Origin: Tetrapyrgos nigripes
Lineage: Eukaryota > Basidiomycota > Agaricomycetes > Agaricales > Campanellaceae
DNA: 64,000 nt
Assembly (NCBI GenBank): GCA_013368315.1
Contig: JAACJM010000001.1
Span: 496,001 to 560,000 of the forward strand
Direction of reading: 5' to 3'
Both the position numbers and the translations under genes were made by a program. This document shows, piece by piece, positions 20,822 through 34,100 of the stretch. Under the pieces are notes generated by a model. The model did no database searches and was not told the origin of the DNA. It worked only from the letters and a program-made list of their open reading frames with translations. Within the stretch, counting starts at the first letter, position 1, and each line of letters begins with the position of its first letter.

Positions 20822-22630
20822 TTAGGACATAGAAAACTTGCTATCTAACAGACGTAAAGCATCGCGTACCCCAGCAGTCTGTACCTCTCGCACCATACTC
20901 TGTCCACATTTGACCAAAACTTCCTGTGGGACAAGCCGGGGCGGCGATTCGGTGGATCTGGCTTGCTCCTTTTCCCGAAAATGAGCATGGGGATCGGTAA
21001 GAAGGACAGCTCCGGATTCTCCAGAGATAGTATTGGGGACAGTAGGGGAGTGCATTCGTTCCGGGGTGACGGTACCAGGGGCTGGTTCTATGACTACTGT
21101 AGGACCAGTACACTTTGTCCTGCGGGCGACCACGTCTGCCAGTAAGGCTAGATCGGAGAAGGCGACGTTGGGATGAGATTTGAGTTGACGCCAGGCGTCA
21201 TCAGTTGGTATTGTCTCGTTATCACGCTGCGACTGATCAGAGCTGTCGAGACTGACTACAGTAGGATCAGTACTGAAGTCAGGCGGGCAAGGGCATGTAG
21301 AGGCCTGAGCAGCAACTGATCTGCCTAATGCAGCGCAAAATGCTTTTCCAAAAGAGTCGTCGGCGCATGCCAAGCAATTGCTTGGATCACCTGAGCATGA
21401 AGGCTTTGACTGGATAGCTGTCGTGGGGAAGATCTGACTGGTGGTAGACGCTGCCTTCCGACGGAGCGGGACAGGTGGTTGATAAGTGGGCAAATTGTCG
21501 AGAACGGAGGGTGGTGAGGGAGACCCGATCCGGATCAACGTAGGAGGCTGAGGCTGCTCGAAAGATTCGACTTTGAGGGTAGGAACCATCGGATCTACAG
21601 TACCCTGGAAAGCCTCTCGACAGACGCATGGAGTACCTTCTGTACAGAAGCCACAGCCAAACTCTCGAAACACCGAGTGGGTGCTAAATGTATCTGACTT
21701 GGCTGCGTTGGACAAATCGATGATGCCCGGTATGTGACTGGAAGCTCGAGCGTCCATCGGAATCGGAGAGAATGGTACATCGGAGGAGGCGTTTGAATCG
21801 GGAGATGACACCATGGATGGAGGTGATGCTGAGGAAAAGATTGGGGGTATGTGAGATAAAAGACTGTCTTGCGCGTCAGAGTCCGCTCGTGAACGCTTCC
21901 TGGGCATGGCCACGGATGCGACGGAAGACGAGGGAGAGTCGTCTCTCCACCTCTTCTTGCGGTTCTCACGAGACCCTTGCTGCTCCTTCTCCATGGCAGC
22001 GATCCGCTCCCTCAGGAGATTGTTTTCTCGGCGCAACACCTCGTTCTCCTCTTTGAGGCGTTTGGCGATGTTCTGGAGGGCGACATTACGCTCTATCTCA
22101 CCCTGCTCGTAGGATTGGAGACGGGCCTGAAGCTCTACCAGCTGAGACTGTTTACGTTCGCGAAAGGCGCGCTGTGCGGCCCTGAGCGAATGATCAGGAT
22201 GTAAGGCACATGGGAAAAACGGTGGCAACAAACCTGTTTTGGACACGACGTCCTTTACCGTCAGGCTGAGGAGATCGGAGTTGGATGAGTCAATGATGGA
22301 AGAGCAAGAGAAGTGAAATTTAAACTTACGTCTTCGACTGGTGACTGAGTGACCGCAGCTGGGTCCTTCTTTGGCTAGTGAACTATTAGCATCGAAACGC
22401 TTCTCCCAAAAATTCTGTAATTTACCTTTCGGCCAGGCTTGGGCTTGGGCTGGATTACCCATTCCTTGGAGGCTTTTTTCGTTGAAGGAACAGATATTGA
22501 AGGAAGAGGGTCGCCGACAGGAAAGGTGGAGGGGAAGACACAAAGGTTGGGAGGAGAATCAGAAAAAGAAAAGCAAAGAAGGCGAATGCTTACCTGTAGC
22601 CCAGAGGGTGGTGGAGGAAGGAGCAGCCAT
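20822..22630 (-). CDS. hapX: HapX-type bZIP regulator of iron homeostasis
   Basis: Transcription factor that works with the CCAAT-binding complex to repress iron-using pathways and induce uptake under iron limitation in other fungi. Exon 1 (MAAPSSTTLWAT) joins the Hap4-like motif ASKEWVIQPKPKPGRK, which contacts the CCAAT complex. Then PKKDPAAVTQSPVED, the bZIP basic region GRRVQNRAAQRAFRERKQSQ, and a coiled coil with LQNIAKRLKEENEVLRREN. Two cysteine-rich iron-sensing regions are visible: CGFCTEGTPCVC and CSGDPSNCLACADDSFGKAF. The first intron ends in an unusual CGAAAAAAG acceptor, but only this keeps frame. A GATA element (TTTGATAA) lies 43 bp upstream of the start. Hap4 motif plus bZIP plus Cys regions separates it from AP-1/Yap proteins. 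Confidence 0.9.
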
Positions 22631-22672
22631 TTGTTGAGTACCTTCGTGGTACCTGTGCGTCTTTTTAGTATC

Positions 22673-22681
22673 TTATCAAAT
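22673..22681 (-). promoter_or_regulatory. GATA element upstream of hapX
   Basis: On the minus strand it reads ATTTGATAA, one mismatch from the ATCWGATAA site described for the iron-responsive GATA repressor SreA in ascomycetes. It lies 43 bp from the hapX start codon. A role in iron repression is inference. Confidence 0.4.
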
Positions 22682-22969
22682 ATTGTCGGGAATAATCGGC
22701 AAGATCGGGTCTAAGGCCTTAAGGGAGCAAAGATCTTCATTTGGCAGCCTGCATGGCTATCCCTGATATGACGCCCGAGAGTTTTAGACACAGAATTGTG
22801 CCTTGCCTTCTCAGTGGTCCGAATCACCACAAATCACCCGTCAAGGCGCCATCCATCTTCTATTCGTGTGCTTCTACTGTTTAGACATTGCTCTTTCCAC
22901 GTTCAGTGTGAGCCCAAGCATCTTTTTCCCATTACAGCGTGTACGTTTTCACAGTAATACATCAGCATT

Positions 22970-25624
22970 TTAATCCACAACCTCCTCCTCAATCTGCTCA
23001 ATCACTTCATCAATCCATACTTCAATCTCTTCCTTGTCTTCCTCGCCCTGGTTCTCATGCCCACCTTCTTGTCCTTTCTGCTCGGCACGCTCCTTCTTGC
23101 ACCTCACACGCCAAGCGTTCCATTCATCGACAAGTCGTCTACGATGGGCAAGCAATTCAGTGTTGACCGTCTCGCTTTCTCGTTGATCTTCCTCGTCAAA
23201 GACGCGGCTGTACTCCTTGAGATTCTTGCGAATTTGTTTCTGTTGCTCCTTCGGAAGTAAGGTTGGTGGGCGTGGTCTCCACAGGAACTGTTTAAACCGG
23301 TCTTGAATCTGTTTCAACAATTCTTGTCCTCGGAAATCCCAAATGGCGTAGCCGTTTTCCAGCTATTAAACAGCATTAGAGCCTGAATAGGATGGCAGAT
23401 TTATACTCACCGTGTGAGTCCATGCACTTGCGCTCGTGGCCAAATAGCGTCCGCTGGGATCCCACTCAACATCTGTAACTCCATAATGATCAGCGGTGCC
23501 GAGGAGTTGAATGCTACTACCCCAGTCCTCCTTGGCAACCTGCCCATCGCGTCGATTCGGGTCCTCATTATTGAAATCAAGATCCCAGAACTCGAGCTCT
23601 GATTTGCTGGACGAACCAACAGTCGCGAGAACGACATGACGTCCTCGGGGTGACCACCTGATGGCATTGCTGGTGCGATTGGACAGCGTCTCTGAAAAAA
23701 ATGGCTCATCAGTACATTTGATTCGTGCTTATTTTCATATGCAACTCACTTAACAACTTAAAGTCGTTCTTGGCATGATCAAGCCGATAGAAGCTTACAT
23801 CGGTTTTAATGGTGATTCCAGGACCAGGGTTTCCAAGGTTGGGATCGCTACTTGAAACAATAGCAAACCTTTCACCCTTTGGCTCCCATGCGAAGTCAGT
23901 GACAGTATCTGGTGCGAGGAGGATAGACGAAAAAAGTTAAAGGATGACACCGTGTACCAATGGCGAAATACCAACCTTTGAGCTCTACGACTTCCACGGG
24001 GTAGTCCTTTTCACGGACTCTGAAGATCTCTAGGTTGCAGAAGATCGATTTCTTCGTTTTCGTGTGTCTGTCGACCTTGACGCAAAGGAAATCTCCCTGA
24101 TTCTGCCAGTAAAGTTTACACTAGAGGTTTTTTGGGTACCCAACAGGACCAATCAACGCGGGACCGCAGGATGAGTTAAAGATAGGCATACCTCGGAAAC
24201 ATTAAACAGGTTCTTCTGTCGGAGTATGGCACGACCAGGAAAACTCAATAGCGTGACTCGCGCTGGTTGATTTACCACTTCAGGAGTCCAATACGCTAGT
24301 TTGTTCTCAGGAACCTTTTTCCCCCCCTTAGCTCCTGGTCCGATGTTCGCTGCCTTCTCAGCCTCTTCTCTGTCTTTCTCGCTGAGAGGACACCATTCAA
24401 AGTCTACTACACCTTCTATCTTTATGCTCTTCTTGTCGTGAAGACCCATACTTGGAAGTTCATAGACACTAATCATCTGATCAGGGGTGACTCGTGCAAC
24501 AAACTTGTCATCCGGGCTCCACTTGAGAGCTGGCCAAACCATTCGACGCGTAGCAGAAGCTGCTTCCTTTTCGTCGGAGCGAGTGGAGAATGTCCGAAGG
24601 AGATCGCCAGACTTGATATCCCAGACAGCAATGTTGTTACCCTCGTCATCAGGCGAAAAATACTGAGGTCCTTGTGGAGCTCCCTCAGGAACAACGATAG
24701 GATCGTTAGACCAGGTGACGAGGTAGTTTTCGCAAGGGGAGAAGTCAATGAGTTTAACGAGGGGATGGGCAAAACGTTGTTGATGTTTCCATGACGGACC
24801 ACCCCATAATCGTACTCCACGACGATGTAAGGTGGCGATGTAAGTTCCTAGAGGTGACCAAGCGACATAAAGGAAAGCTTCCCATTGCTGGGAATCTGTC
24901 AGGCTTTAGAGTTACTTTATGAGAACAAGCAGGGCTCACAGGTTTATTAGCCAATTCGCATTGTGAGGGTTTTCCATGCCAGTATATCTGGACTTCCTCC
25001 CCACGATATATGACGTACTGGTCCCGGCCTTGAGGATCTGCCAGCCATGCACGAAGATGTTCCTACGGTATAAAGTCATGATTAAGGTTCAACTGCGACA
25101 AAAAAAAACACTTACTCGAGGTGTATACTCCTCAGTTTCTGGCTCCACAAATGTCTCGTTCATGTCGGAGTAACGCTCGATGTCAGAAAAACGATTCAGC
25201 TTGAAAGTATGCTTTGCATCGAAAGGATGGTTGTTCATGGCCGTAATTGCTGCATTGGCATCGTTTTCGTTTCGAAAATCGATGAAAAGATAGCTGTTGT
25301 ACACAATTAGAATACAACGTAGCACCAAAAAATGCAAACGGACCCCTTGTTCTTGCCCTTTGCGTCATCCCAAGGCATGAATAGGTCGTCTGGCTTGATT
25401 GGAACGCCTCTCTTGGAAAACTCTTTGCATATTTTCGTCACTAATTTGTCGAGCTTGGACTTGTCGATGACCGGTACACCGTCGACGACAATTGTGTTAT
25501 CCAGACTATCATCGTATTCCACACGATATCTAGGCAAGGACGCATGAGAAGCTGTGAGTAAAGGGCATGAAAAGACGAACTTTGCTTCAATATCAGAATA
25601 ATCGATACTATCGACGCCAGACAT
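22970..25624 (-). CDS. PRT1: eukaryotic translation initiation factor 3 subunit B (PRT1)
   Basis: Scaffold subunit of eIF3. N-terminus [16 protein letters not shown], then the [43 protein letters not shown] across an intron, [17 protein letters not shown]. The beta-propeller follows, with [89 protein letters not shown] and [16 protein letters not shown]. The C-terminal helix region that binds eIF3a/g/i is [20 protein letters not shown] and an acidic end. About 740 residues, full length. All inferred introns keep frame. The promoter region is shared with the divergent permease at 25969 and holds two CACGTG sites. Confidence 0.93.
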
Positions 25625-25770
25625 TTTTTGGTATTGCTAGCGTACTGAGACAGCTGTTTTCCGCACGGTATCCAATTGCTGGAGAGATTTCAGTAGATTT
25701 TTGGGTGCTATGACCCCGCTGGTTTCTGCGACCGTTACAGTGCAAGGCAGGGAAATTTTCTCGAAAGAAT

Positions 25771-25776
25771 CACGTG
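25771..25776. promoter_or_regulatory. CACGTG site between eIF3b and permease
   Basis: Palindromic E-box core 147 bp upstream of the eIF3b start. A second copy at 25885-25890 lies 79 bp upstream of the permease start. bHLH factors of the Cbf1/USF type bind this core in fungi; binding here is inference. Confidence 0.4.
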
Positions 25777-25968
25777 ACTATCATCCCCGAAGCTAATCCG
25801 AAATTTCGAATCCAGGACCTTCTTCAAGTTCCCAACAACTATGGCCAGCTAAAATTAAGTGTCACTGTCAAAGTCAACCAGACGCACGTGCATCTCAGTC
25901 TAGCTCTTAAAGGCGCATAATGCTCTGTTAGCAGCCTCTTCTGTCCCAACAATGGCTCCCCGGCCTCC

Positions 25969-28359
25969 ATGGCTACGGGCACCGACAAGCCTGGCAAACC
26001 CAGTGGGAAGGATGTTGCCACCAAGGAGCGCCTAAGCGCGTACTTTACAATTGCTGCTGCTGCCTTCGGTCTTATTAGTGATGGCTGTAAGGTTCTCAAT
26101 GGATTTCTACCATTTGTTTCCTCACAGTACATCCAGATCAAAACAATCTCATGACGATGTCTAACGTGAGTTCGCTCTCTCAGTACACAGTCTGTCACAA
26201 ACAGAACACAAATCCGTGCAGGTGGTGTTCAAGAAACTTTACCCCAATGACTACACGGCAGTGGTATCTACCCGAGTATCTAACGCTCTCCTAGTTGGTG
26301 AGAATTTTGAATGAACAATGCTTCTTCCAAATTCATTCCCTCCAGGTGCCGTTCTGGGCCAAGTTTGTGTTGGGTTGATCTGCGACCGTATTGGGAGGAA
26401 AGTAGCACTAGTTGCCACCACTCTTCTTATCGTCGTCGGTGCTACCTTGGCCACGGCTGCTCATGCCAGTACTCCCGCCGGTTTGTTCTGGTTCTTAACA
26501 GTTGCGCGGTAGGTGATAGATGCCTTACTATGAACAGAACCGCTTAATTCCCATCAGAGGTATCACGGGCGTGGTGAGTACTATGACCATGGAATTCGCA
26601 ATCGAGACATATTCGCGCAGGGTGTCGGCGGAGAATATCCAGCGTCTTCTACGAGTGCATCGGAAGCAGCTAATGAAAAGATGCTCAAGAGACGAGGTCC
26701 TGGTCAGTGACATTCCTTGTTCGTATCAGTACTTGAACTGACAACTATTCAGTTTTTATAATGGTCACCAACTTCGTTCTCAGCGTGAGTCCTACATTTT
26801 GGTGTAAATGTGACCAAGTTGGTAATGTTACCGATAGTTTGGAGGCCCCCTTGCTGTATCGATCTTTCTCATCGTTTTATCTGCTGCCGGAGAACGTCAC
26901 CTGCAGACGGTATGGAGGGTATGTTTTGGGCTTGGGATCGTTCTGCCTCTTTCAGTGTTCTACTTTCGCATGCGTATGCTCAGTCCGAAGCTGTATCGGA
27001 AAGGAGCAATCAAGAGTAAGAAAAGATATTGAAGATCCGTGATTTTCCTTTCCTCATTTGGTTCAGGACGTGTTCCCTATTGGCTGTTTCTGAGAAGATA
27101 CTGGAGAGCTTTAATCGGGACATGCGGGGCATGGTCAGGATAGGATCCGAAGTGTGCTATATAATGATACTGACGGATATGCTCGACAGGTTCTTGTACG
27201 ATTTCGTGGGTACTTCCTCTTTGGCCATCAGTACACCCAGGTCTCAAAGTTGAACAAGGTTACATTTCCCAACGGTGTATTTTCTGGCACTATTATAAGC
27301 TCTGTCGTTGTGAATGGAAATCTTAAGGCCACAGCTGAATGGCAGCTACTACTTGGTGCAATCGCACTGCCCGGGGTCCTTGTGTATGTTTTTCCTTAAA
27401 AATATATGTCAGTCTTGCTGAACAGGTCACTGTAGCGGTGCATACCTCTGTAACATCTTGGGTCGTCGAAACACGGTGAATACAGCGAGTCGTGCTGCAT
27501 TGACTGTTACTGATGTTTTCCATTACTAGATGATGCTCGGCTTCAGTGGATACCTGCTGTTCGGATTGATCATCGGGCTGGCCTACGATAGGATCATAAA
27601 GATAATCCCTTTGTTTGTGGTCTTGTAAGTCCACAAATGCTTTAGCCTCGCATCGCCTCGCCTCGCTTACGGTGGGTGCACAGCTATGGGCTGATGCAGT
27701 CCTGTGGAAATATGGTCAGATCATGTAGAACATGAACTCAAAGAAATTTGTGCTCAATTTTTTTTCTAGGGTCCCGGTGATATGCTGGGTCTAGTCAGCG
27801 CTGAGTAAGTACAGTCTCTCACTTGATGGCATTCGTTCATAGAGGTTTCCAAGATCTTTCCCGACATCGATGAGGTTTGTCGAGAAATAGCGCGTATCTT
27901 GTCATCACAAACTAAATCTTATTAAAGGGGTACAGGCTATGGGCTGGCTGCTGCCATTGGAAAGACAGGTGTGCTCGGGCTCTATGGTTTGTATTGCATC
28001 AAGATAATTCAAACTGTTCTTTAGGTGCTGCAGTTGGTACCCAGGTGTTCACGCCTATACAGAACAATTTGGGCAAGAAGTGAGTTCCCAGTTATTCATG
28101 GTACTTATTTTCTTCAATCGTACTTTCATCAAGATGGACCTTTATCATTGCCGCAATATGTGGTGTCACTGGCGTCATAGTCACCTACCTTTTTGTCCCA
28201 GACATGACTGGTGTAGATTTGGCCGACGAAGACGTGAAGTGGATGCAATATCTCGCCGAGAATGGTTGGGAAGGACAGATTGGGGAGGATGATGACAAGG
28301 AGCTGGTTTTCAATGCTGTAAACAGTTCAGATGAGGAGAAGGCTTCGTTGCAGGGATAA
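25969..28359 (+). CDS. MFS permease of the phosphate / glycerophosphodiester (PHO84/GIT1) type
   Basis: Twelve-helix major facilitator of the plasma membrane with about twelve introns. Exon 1: MATGTDKPGKPSGKDVATKE, then LSAYFTIAAAAFGLISDG joined to YQNNLMTMSNVVFKKLYPND. The MFS signature between helices 2 and 3 is GLICDRIGRKVALVATTLL. Helix 4 carries ARGITGVGVGGEYPASS, the family signature of the PHS group. Then FLYDFVTFPNGVFSGTIISS, GAYLCNILGRRNT, MLGFSGYLLFGLIIGLAYDR, GYGLAAAIGKTGVLG and VPDMTGVDLADEDVKWMQYL near the end. The start at 25969 is used because an upstream ATG at 25952 is out of frame. All inferred splice joins keep frame. Inorganic phosphate and glycerophosphoinositol are the likely substrates; the choice is open. 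Confidence 0.85.
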
Positions 28360-28414
28360 ATACTGCTTGAATTTCAGAATACTGCCGTTTTTCGAAACAG
28401 AAGTAATTGTAACG

Positions 28415-28420
28415 CACGTG
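28415..28420. promoter_or_regulatory. CACGTG site upstream of the SLS-domain gene
   Basis: E-box core 51 bp before the start codon at 28471, in the 111-bp gap after the permease stop. Confidence 0.35.
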
Positions 28421-28470
28421 ACCGTTAGCAGGGAAATTTAGACTTACAGGTTACGCAGAACAGACCGTTC

Positions 28471-31021
28471 ATGTCACTGAGGCTCGTGCAAAGCAGATTG
28501 TGTTTTGCCTGTCGAGCTCAGCTTTACCAGTTCTCTTCTCGCTCGTTCTCGAGCACTCTTCCCAATTCTGCCCAAAAGTCCAGAAAACCTCGCAAAACTC
28601 ATGAAGATTTGTTCGAGTACAGCAAATTGCAAGCCTATCTCGATTCCATTGACGAAACAAAACACGTCCTGACACCAGAAGATCTTGCGCGTATCCAGCC
28701 TCCCAAACATACCGACGACATACTTTCTGCCCAATATGAGGCCGAGTACGAGAGAATTTTCAAAAAGCTGCAACAGTCTTTCAGCAAGGAACAGCTTATG
28801 ACATTCCTAGATATGCACCATAAAGGTGATAATCCCGACGGATATAGTCGCACCAAAGCTGGTTATACAGCGCGTATCATTGAACAGCTATGGGGTTGGC
28901 CTTCCATGGTCGAGGTGCGGCGGATAAAGAGGGATCTGAGCCAGGTGGATACAGAGAGTGCGTGTCTTCTTGTAATCAATGGCATCAGTCAGACTCATAA
29001 TCTCTTAGAGATTCCTGTGACCCCGCCAGAGTCATTTGCTCTTCTAGGGAAAGGTCCGGATCATTTTCTCTCCTCATTTCGTCCTCTCACCCAAGATACA
29101 GACGGTTCTAATCTCCGTTCCCTATCGAAAGATCACAAGGTCGAAGTCACATTCTCTTCCAGTCCTCTACAACTGATTGCTAAGGGGGTGCTTGCAAATC
29201 TACGGAGGTTACGTGAACACGTAGAATTTGTGAAAAAGGTAAGTGTGTCGAATCAAGGCCATTGTCCGAAACTCATCGTATGTGAAGCAAATTAAAGAAG
29301 AGTTCATCACTATCCCTTCCAAGAAACTTATACGTCCCGATCTCTTGCAACGCATCTCGCGGATATCAGGTGCTTTTACAGAGACCTTTGGCGAAGACCA
29401 GGTTTGTCGTCGCCGTTGACCCGACTTATATCATCACTTACATTCTCTTAGATCAGGATATCCTACACAGGGGATCCGCGCTCTGCAGTTATTGCTAAAC
29501 GACTTGCAGTTCATGCTGCTTGCCATGTAATGTCCTATTCTTCTTTGATAGGGTGACAGTACTCATACCTTCCTTTTTCAGGTTGACGAGCCTCCTCACC
29601 CGGTTCTGGCGCACTCACCTTCCAATAGTTCCACAAATTTTCTTACCCCTGAGACTTACAGCCTCTACCCGTTCTTGACTGTTCGCTCGCTGCCGTGGAC
29701 GTTAAATGCCAGTGGAGCTTTTCGTGCTCGTAAAGTCGGAGAATGGTATGGCATCGGGAACATGGGCAACCTTGGTCAAAAGAAGCTGAAAAAGGAGCCA
29801 ATTGCACTGAGCGAAGAACTGATTGTTGATTTGGACAAGTGAGCATACGCCCTTACTTTTATAAAGATGTCGCTCATCCCACGCAGTAAGCAGATTAACC
29901 TCAAAGAAAAGCTTTTCGCTGACAAGCAGTCGGTTGGTAATTCTAGGGTTGTCACCGCCTCGTATGTATCTCACTTCCTGTCAACCCCTGGTTGTTGCTC
30001 ATCTATGTGTAGACTTGGGCATCTACTTCTAGCGCCGCCTAGTGTATCACGAGGAAGTATCTTGCCACCGATAGAGGGTGCCGAGTCTCTGTCGCATATT
30101 TTGAGCTATGTTCGCGATGGTCCCGCCGCTCGCCTATTTTCGACAAGGTATTTTACACAATTTGTAAAAATTCAAGATTTCAAACCAGCCTCTTGTTTCT
30201 AGTCTGCCCCCCAACTTCTAGACTCTGCACCTAGGACACAAAAGATGATCCATCGACTCGTATATCAAACAGTGTCACCTTCAGGAGCTGAGGATCTCCC
30301 AAAGGTTCTACAATTTGAACTGTACATTTCTCTCAACCATAAGACACCACACAAACCCAAAGACGCTGTCGAAGATTCTCCTGTCGAGGAGCTAGCTGAC
30401 GGTGAGCCGCTGGCCAAGGAGGCTCTTTCGTTGTTTCTTGAATGTAGGGTGGGCTCGGAGCGTCTGCTAGATCTCATGATACCTGATCGGTATGTGTATC
30501 CAACGGTTTTCAGCCCGAACAGCCTGCTTAAACGACTATCTCAGCCCAATGGACATTAGATTTTCGGTGTTTGATTCCCACATAGTCGCCGAAAAGTCTA
30601 TGCCTCAAGAATTACAGAACTATAGCCAACAACTCACGTCATTGTGTGTGTCCGTTCTCTTTCCATCGCAAGCTTTCTGACTCCATTTTTTCACAGTTTG
30701 CAAGGTCATGAAGAAGTAGCTCAACCTGATCCGCCTCTAATATTACACCATCAGAGTGAAGATTACATATGCGGTCTAGTGCGAGTGTACGACAGAACAC
30801 AGAAGCAGGCACAAGTGAGAACCGGTGCGACTAGTCACAGAGAGCATCCTGGATCTTCAAGTGAACGACAAATCGACCACGTGCAAGGTATGTTGTGTAA
30901 ATCATCTGTACGGTGTGCCGTTAACTGAGCCATCCACCGAAAGGTCATTTGCGCCGATCCTACCTTGGAAGGAAGCTGGGAATCATTTATGGAGAGTTGC
31001 ACTCGTTTAACAAATCACTAG
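28471..31021 (+). CDS. SLS-domain mitochondrial inner-membrane regulator (Sls1-like)
   Basis: The N-terminus MSLRLVQSRLCFACRAQLYQ and a Ser/Arg-rich stretch form a mitochondrial presequence. The SLS-like region reads KKLQQSFSKEQLMTFLDMHH, YTARIIEQLWGWPSMVEVRR. KH-like segments follow further on. In yeast Sls1 couples mitochondrial mRNA expression to the inner membrane. The last exon gives VICADPTLEGSWESFMESCT and ends at 31021. At the junction near 30203 the upstream exon (GPAARLFST) continues in frame only if the C-run at 30206-30212 has seven C instead of six (SLPPQLLDSAPRTQK). That is a typical homopolymer undercount. A CACGTG site lies 51 bp upstream of the start. Family call is moderately firm, based on the SLS pattern. 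Confidence 0.7.
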
Positions 31022-31102
31022 ATATAGACCATCTTACCCCACCTTAATCATGTATCAATAAAAGTAGCATATAACCGAGTATAGTTATTAGTACTTTACG
31101 AT

Positions 31103-34100
31103 TCATGCACGTTTTCGCTTCTTATTTGCCTTTTCTACACGTCTTTTCGCTCTCATCTGAAGGGGGATTAGTGAACATGGTCAACGAACTCGGACGAAGC
31201 GATCTTACCTCTTTCTTCATTCTAGCGTCAACCATAGTGTACCTTCCCTTGACGCCCTTCGGTCTACCTTTGATTCCTTTGTGCGCACCCTTAGCGACCA
31301 CGAGTTTGATTTCCTGCTTCTTCTTGCCACCCGCCCGTCCTTTATTCATAAGCTTCTCAATCTGTTGTGCTTTCTCCCGCTCTGACATATCCGAAGTCTC
31401 GTTGACGCCCTCCGCTTTCTTCATTGCCTTCTCTAGTTTTTGCGCAGCCTTGAACTTCTTCCTCGCCTTCGCCTCGGCTATCTTCTTGATGGGTCTCGCA
31501 TCCAAAGCTTTCTGCCTAGCCCGCAGAGCAGCAACGGCCTCTTTTGTAATGGGGATATTTGGTTTATAGTGCTCAGATTCATCGTCAAGGAACCAAGAAG
31601 GGAGGTCATCTTTGGAATTCAAGGAATAACGATTGAAGCCGTCATTGATCAACTGTGTTTTTGTCTTTTCTCGATTGACCAGTTGTTGCGCTAGCGTCAC
31701 TGCCTCTGGTGTTACCAGTCCAAGACCTGAAATGATTTGAGTTGAAATGACACGGGTAAACAGAAATCAAAGCTTACGTCTGATCTTTTCTTGTTTGACC
31801 TCATCCTGGTTTTCGTCGGCAACATCCCATAGTTGTCCGTCATCTTCCTCCAGAGGAACCACTTCAAAGTCATCGTCGTCCTGAAATCCCAAAGATCAAT
31901 ATAAAATGCCGGATTCGAAGCAATGCGAGCTTTACCTCTTCCTCTTCCATTTCTACATCGTCGACATCGCTCTCTGCAGCACCATCTTCTTCGTCTTCCT
32001 CATCATTCTCAATATTTTCCAAGTCGTCCATCCCAGCGAAAACGTCTTGACTGAACCAAACTTTAGCTGCTTGACTGCCTGACGGTTTAGGTTCGTCAAG
32101 TTTGGTGAGAAGGCGAGCACGTTTGGAGCCCCTCGTTGAGCCATCACCCATACTAGGTCGTTTTCGCTTGTTGATTAGGTCGTCGTCGTCGTCGTCGTCA
32201 CTGCCATCACTGGAAGACGAGTCGCCGTCGTCTATCTTCATCTTATCGTAACCACCTTCCGCTTCACTGTCTTCTTCACTGTCCTCATCGTCATCCTTGA
32301 TACCGGTCCATTCTTCGCGCTCCGAGTTGTTTTTCCTCGCCTCCTTCACTTTGAACTTGGCGTCCTTCTCCCTCAGACGTTGTTGATAGGCATCATAAAG
32401 ACCGTCCATGTCTGCTTCGAGCTCTTGTGCTCGTCTTTCTCGTTCCTCATCCGAATCCAAGACCTCCTCATCTTGTTCGACGTGCCCTGCTTCATCATCA
32501 CTCTCCTCATTCGCGTCTTCGTCATCCAAGTTTGCAAGCCGTCCTTTCTTTCTCAGCCCCTCAGCCCCTTCGAGATCAAATACATCGTCCTGGCCATATC
32601 CTAAAGAAGCATCCTGTTGCTCCAGACCAATGTCCAAAGGAACGGTCATTTGTAGTTGCATGCGTTGGATAGTCCGCGTGCGTTTTTCGTTGGCTCGCCG
32701 TCTCTCTCGCTTTGAACGAGCGGCACTTTCAGCATTGAGACGTTCCAACTACAAAAAGTCTTTGGTCATCTGCAGCTTGAAAGCGCAATTGAGACTCACC
32801 TCCTCTTGAATTTGTTCCTCCTCGTCCTGCTCTTCAGTTACTTCCACGGTCTCAGTTACTTCCTCAGTGTCCTTTGTCTTGACATCAATACCCAGCTGTA
32901 TTCGCATTTGTTAGAATGGCACAAAATCCAGTAATAAATATTTACCTCTTCTCGCAGAGCTAATCTCCATTTAATGAGAGTCTTGAAGTCTCCCTTGCCG
33001 AGAACTTTGAGATCCTCGCAATTGGCTTTCACATCTTCGGTAGTGATGTCTAGAGACAGCCACCTGCAAGGAAGTCAGTCATTGAGCCATGGGAATGAAC
33101 AAGCTCTGAAACGCACTCCTTCTCTTCCTCTGTCGAAAAAATGATTCTGTTGTATGAACCAAGGACAGCAATGGGGTCGGAACCTTTGATAAAATCCGAA
33201 GCCGAAACAGTTTTGTAGAGAGTGTAGTCTCCGTCAGCATAACCGTCTCTCTTTCGTCGATTCTTTTCAGGATGGAAAACGTTGGCTTGAACATTGATAG
33301 CCGGACCAGAAGTTTCACCACCATCGGGAATTGAGGCGGAGAGGTCTTTGAAGACATGTTTGGGATCAAGGAACTTGGGGTCGATGTATTTCGGGGCAAG
33401 GAATTCACGGCAGACGACGAAGATTTCAGCAGAGACGTTTCTGAATGAAAACGCTGTCAGGTTCAGATGCATTAAGCACACAAATATAGACAAAGACGCA
33501 CCTGGATGAAGGGGGCTTAGTAGCTTCTACTTTTCCGAACAGTTGATTGAAAACCCAGATGAGATTATTGTAATCTGCACTTCGGAAAACTTTGGTGACA
33601 AACGTTCCACCCTTGATGAGAAACTCCACCGCGAGTTTGAGACTCATAAGCACCAGCTCGGATTGCCCATATGCATCTTGAATCCAAGCTGTACCGACAT
33701 TGGGTGCACCATCGTGAAGAACGACATCAGCTTTCCAATCCTTCAGTTCACCGCGAATCAGATTTCGACATTGGGGAGTTGTGATATCCGAGGCAAAGGT
33801 GACTACACGGGGGATGGGTTTTATTGGAACGAGATCGACGCCTGGATGGATGTGAGGAAATGTAAACGGAAGTCACTGGTGAAAATACTTGCCTACAATG
33901 ACACTATTGACGGGCATATATTTGTTTGCGACCTGTAGCCAACCGCCAGGAGCAGCACAAAGATCTATGCAACATCTTGCCGACTCCAAAAACGAGTATT
34001 TTTTGTTAAGTTGAATAAGCTTGAACGCAGAACGAGCTCGATAGCCTTGTTCCCTATATTATATAACATGAATATGATGGTTTTGGTTTGAAAGAGCGAA

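Noticed and set aside
20822..22630. AP-1/Yap1-like bZIP
   Set aside because: The Hap4-like WVIQPKPKPGRK motif before the basic region and the CGFC-type cysteine regions are specific to HapX.
27640..27670. CCTCG-type short repeat near the permease exon end
   Set aside because: Only a few imperfect units within an intron; no more than local compositional bias.
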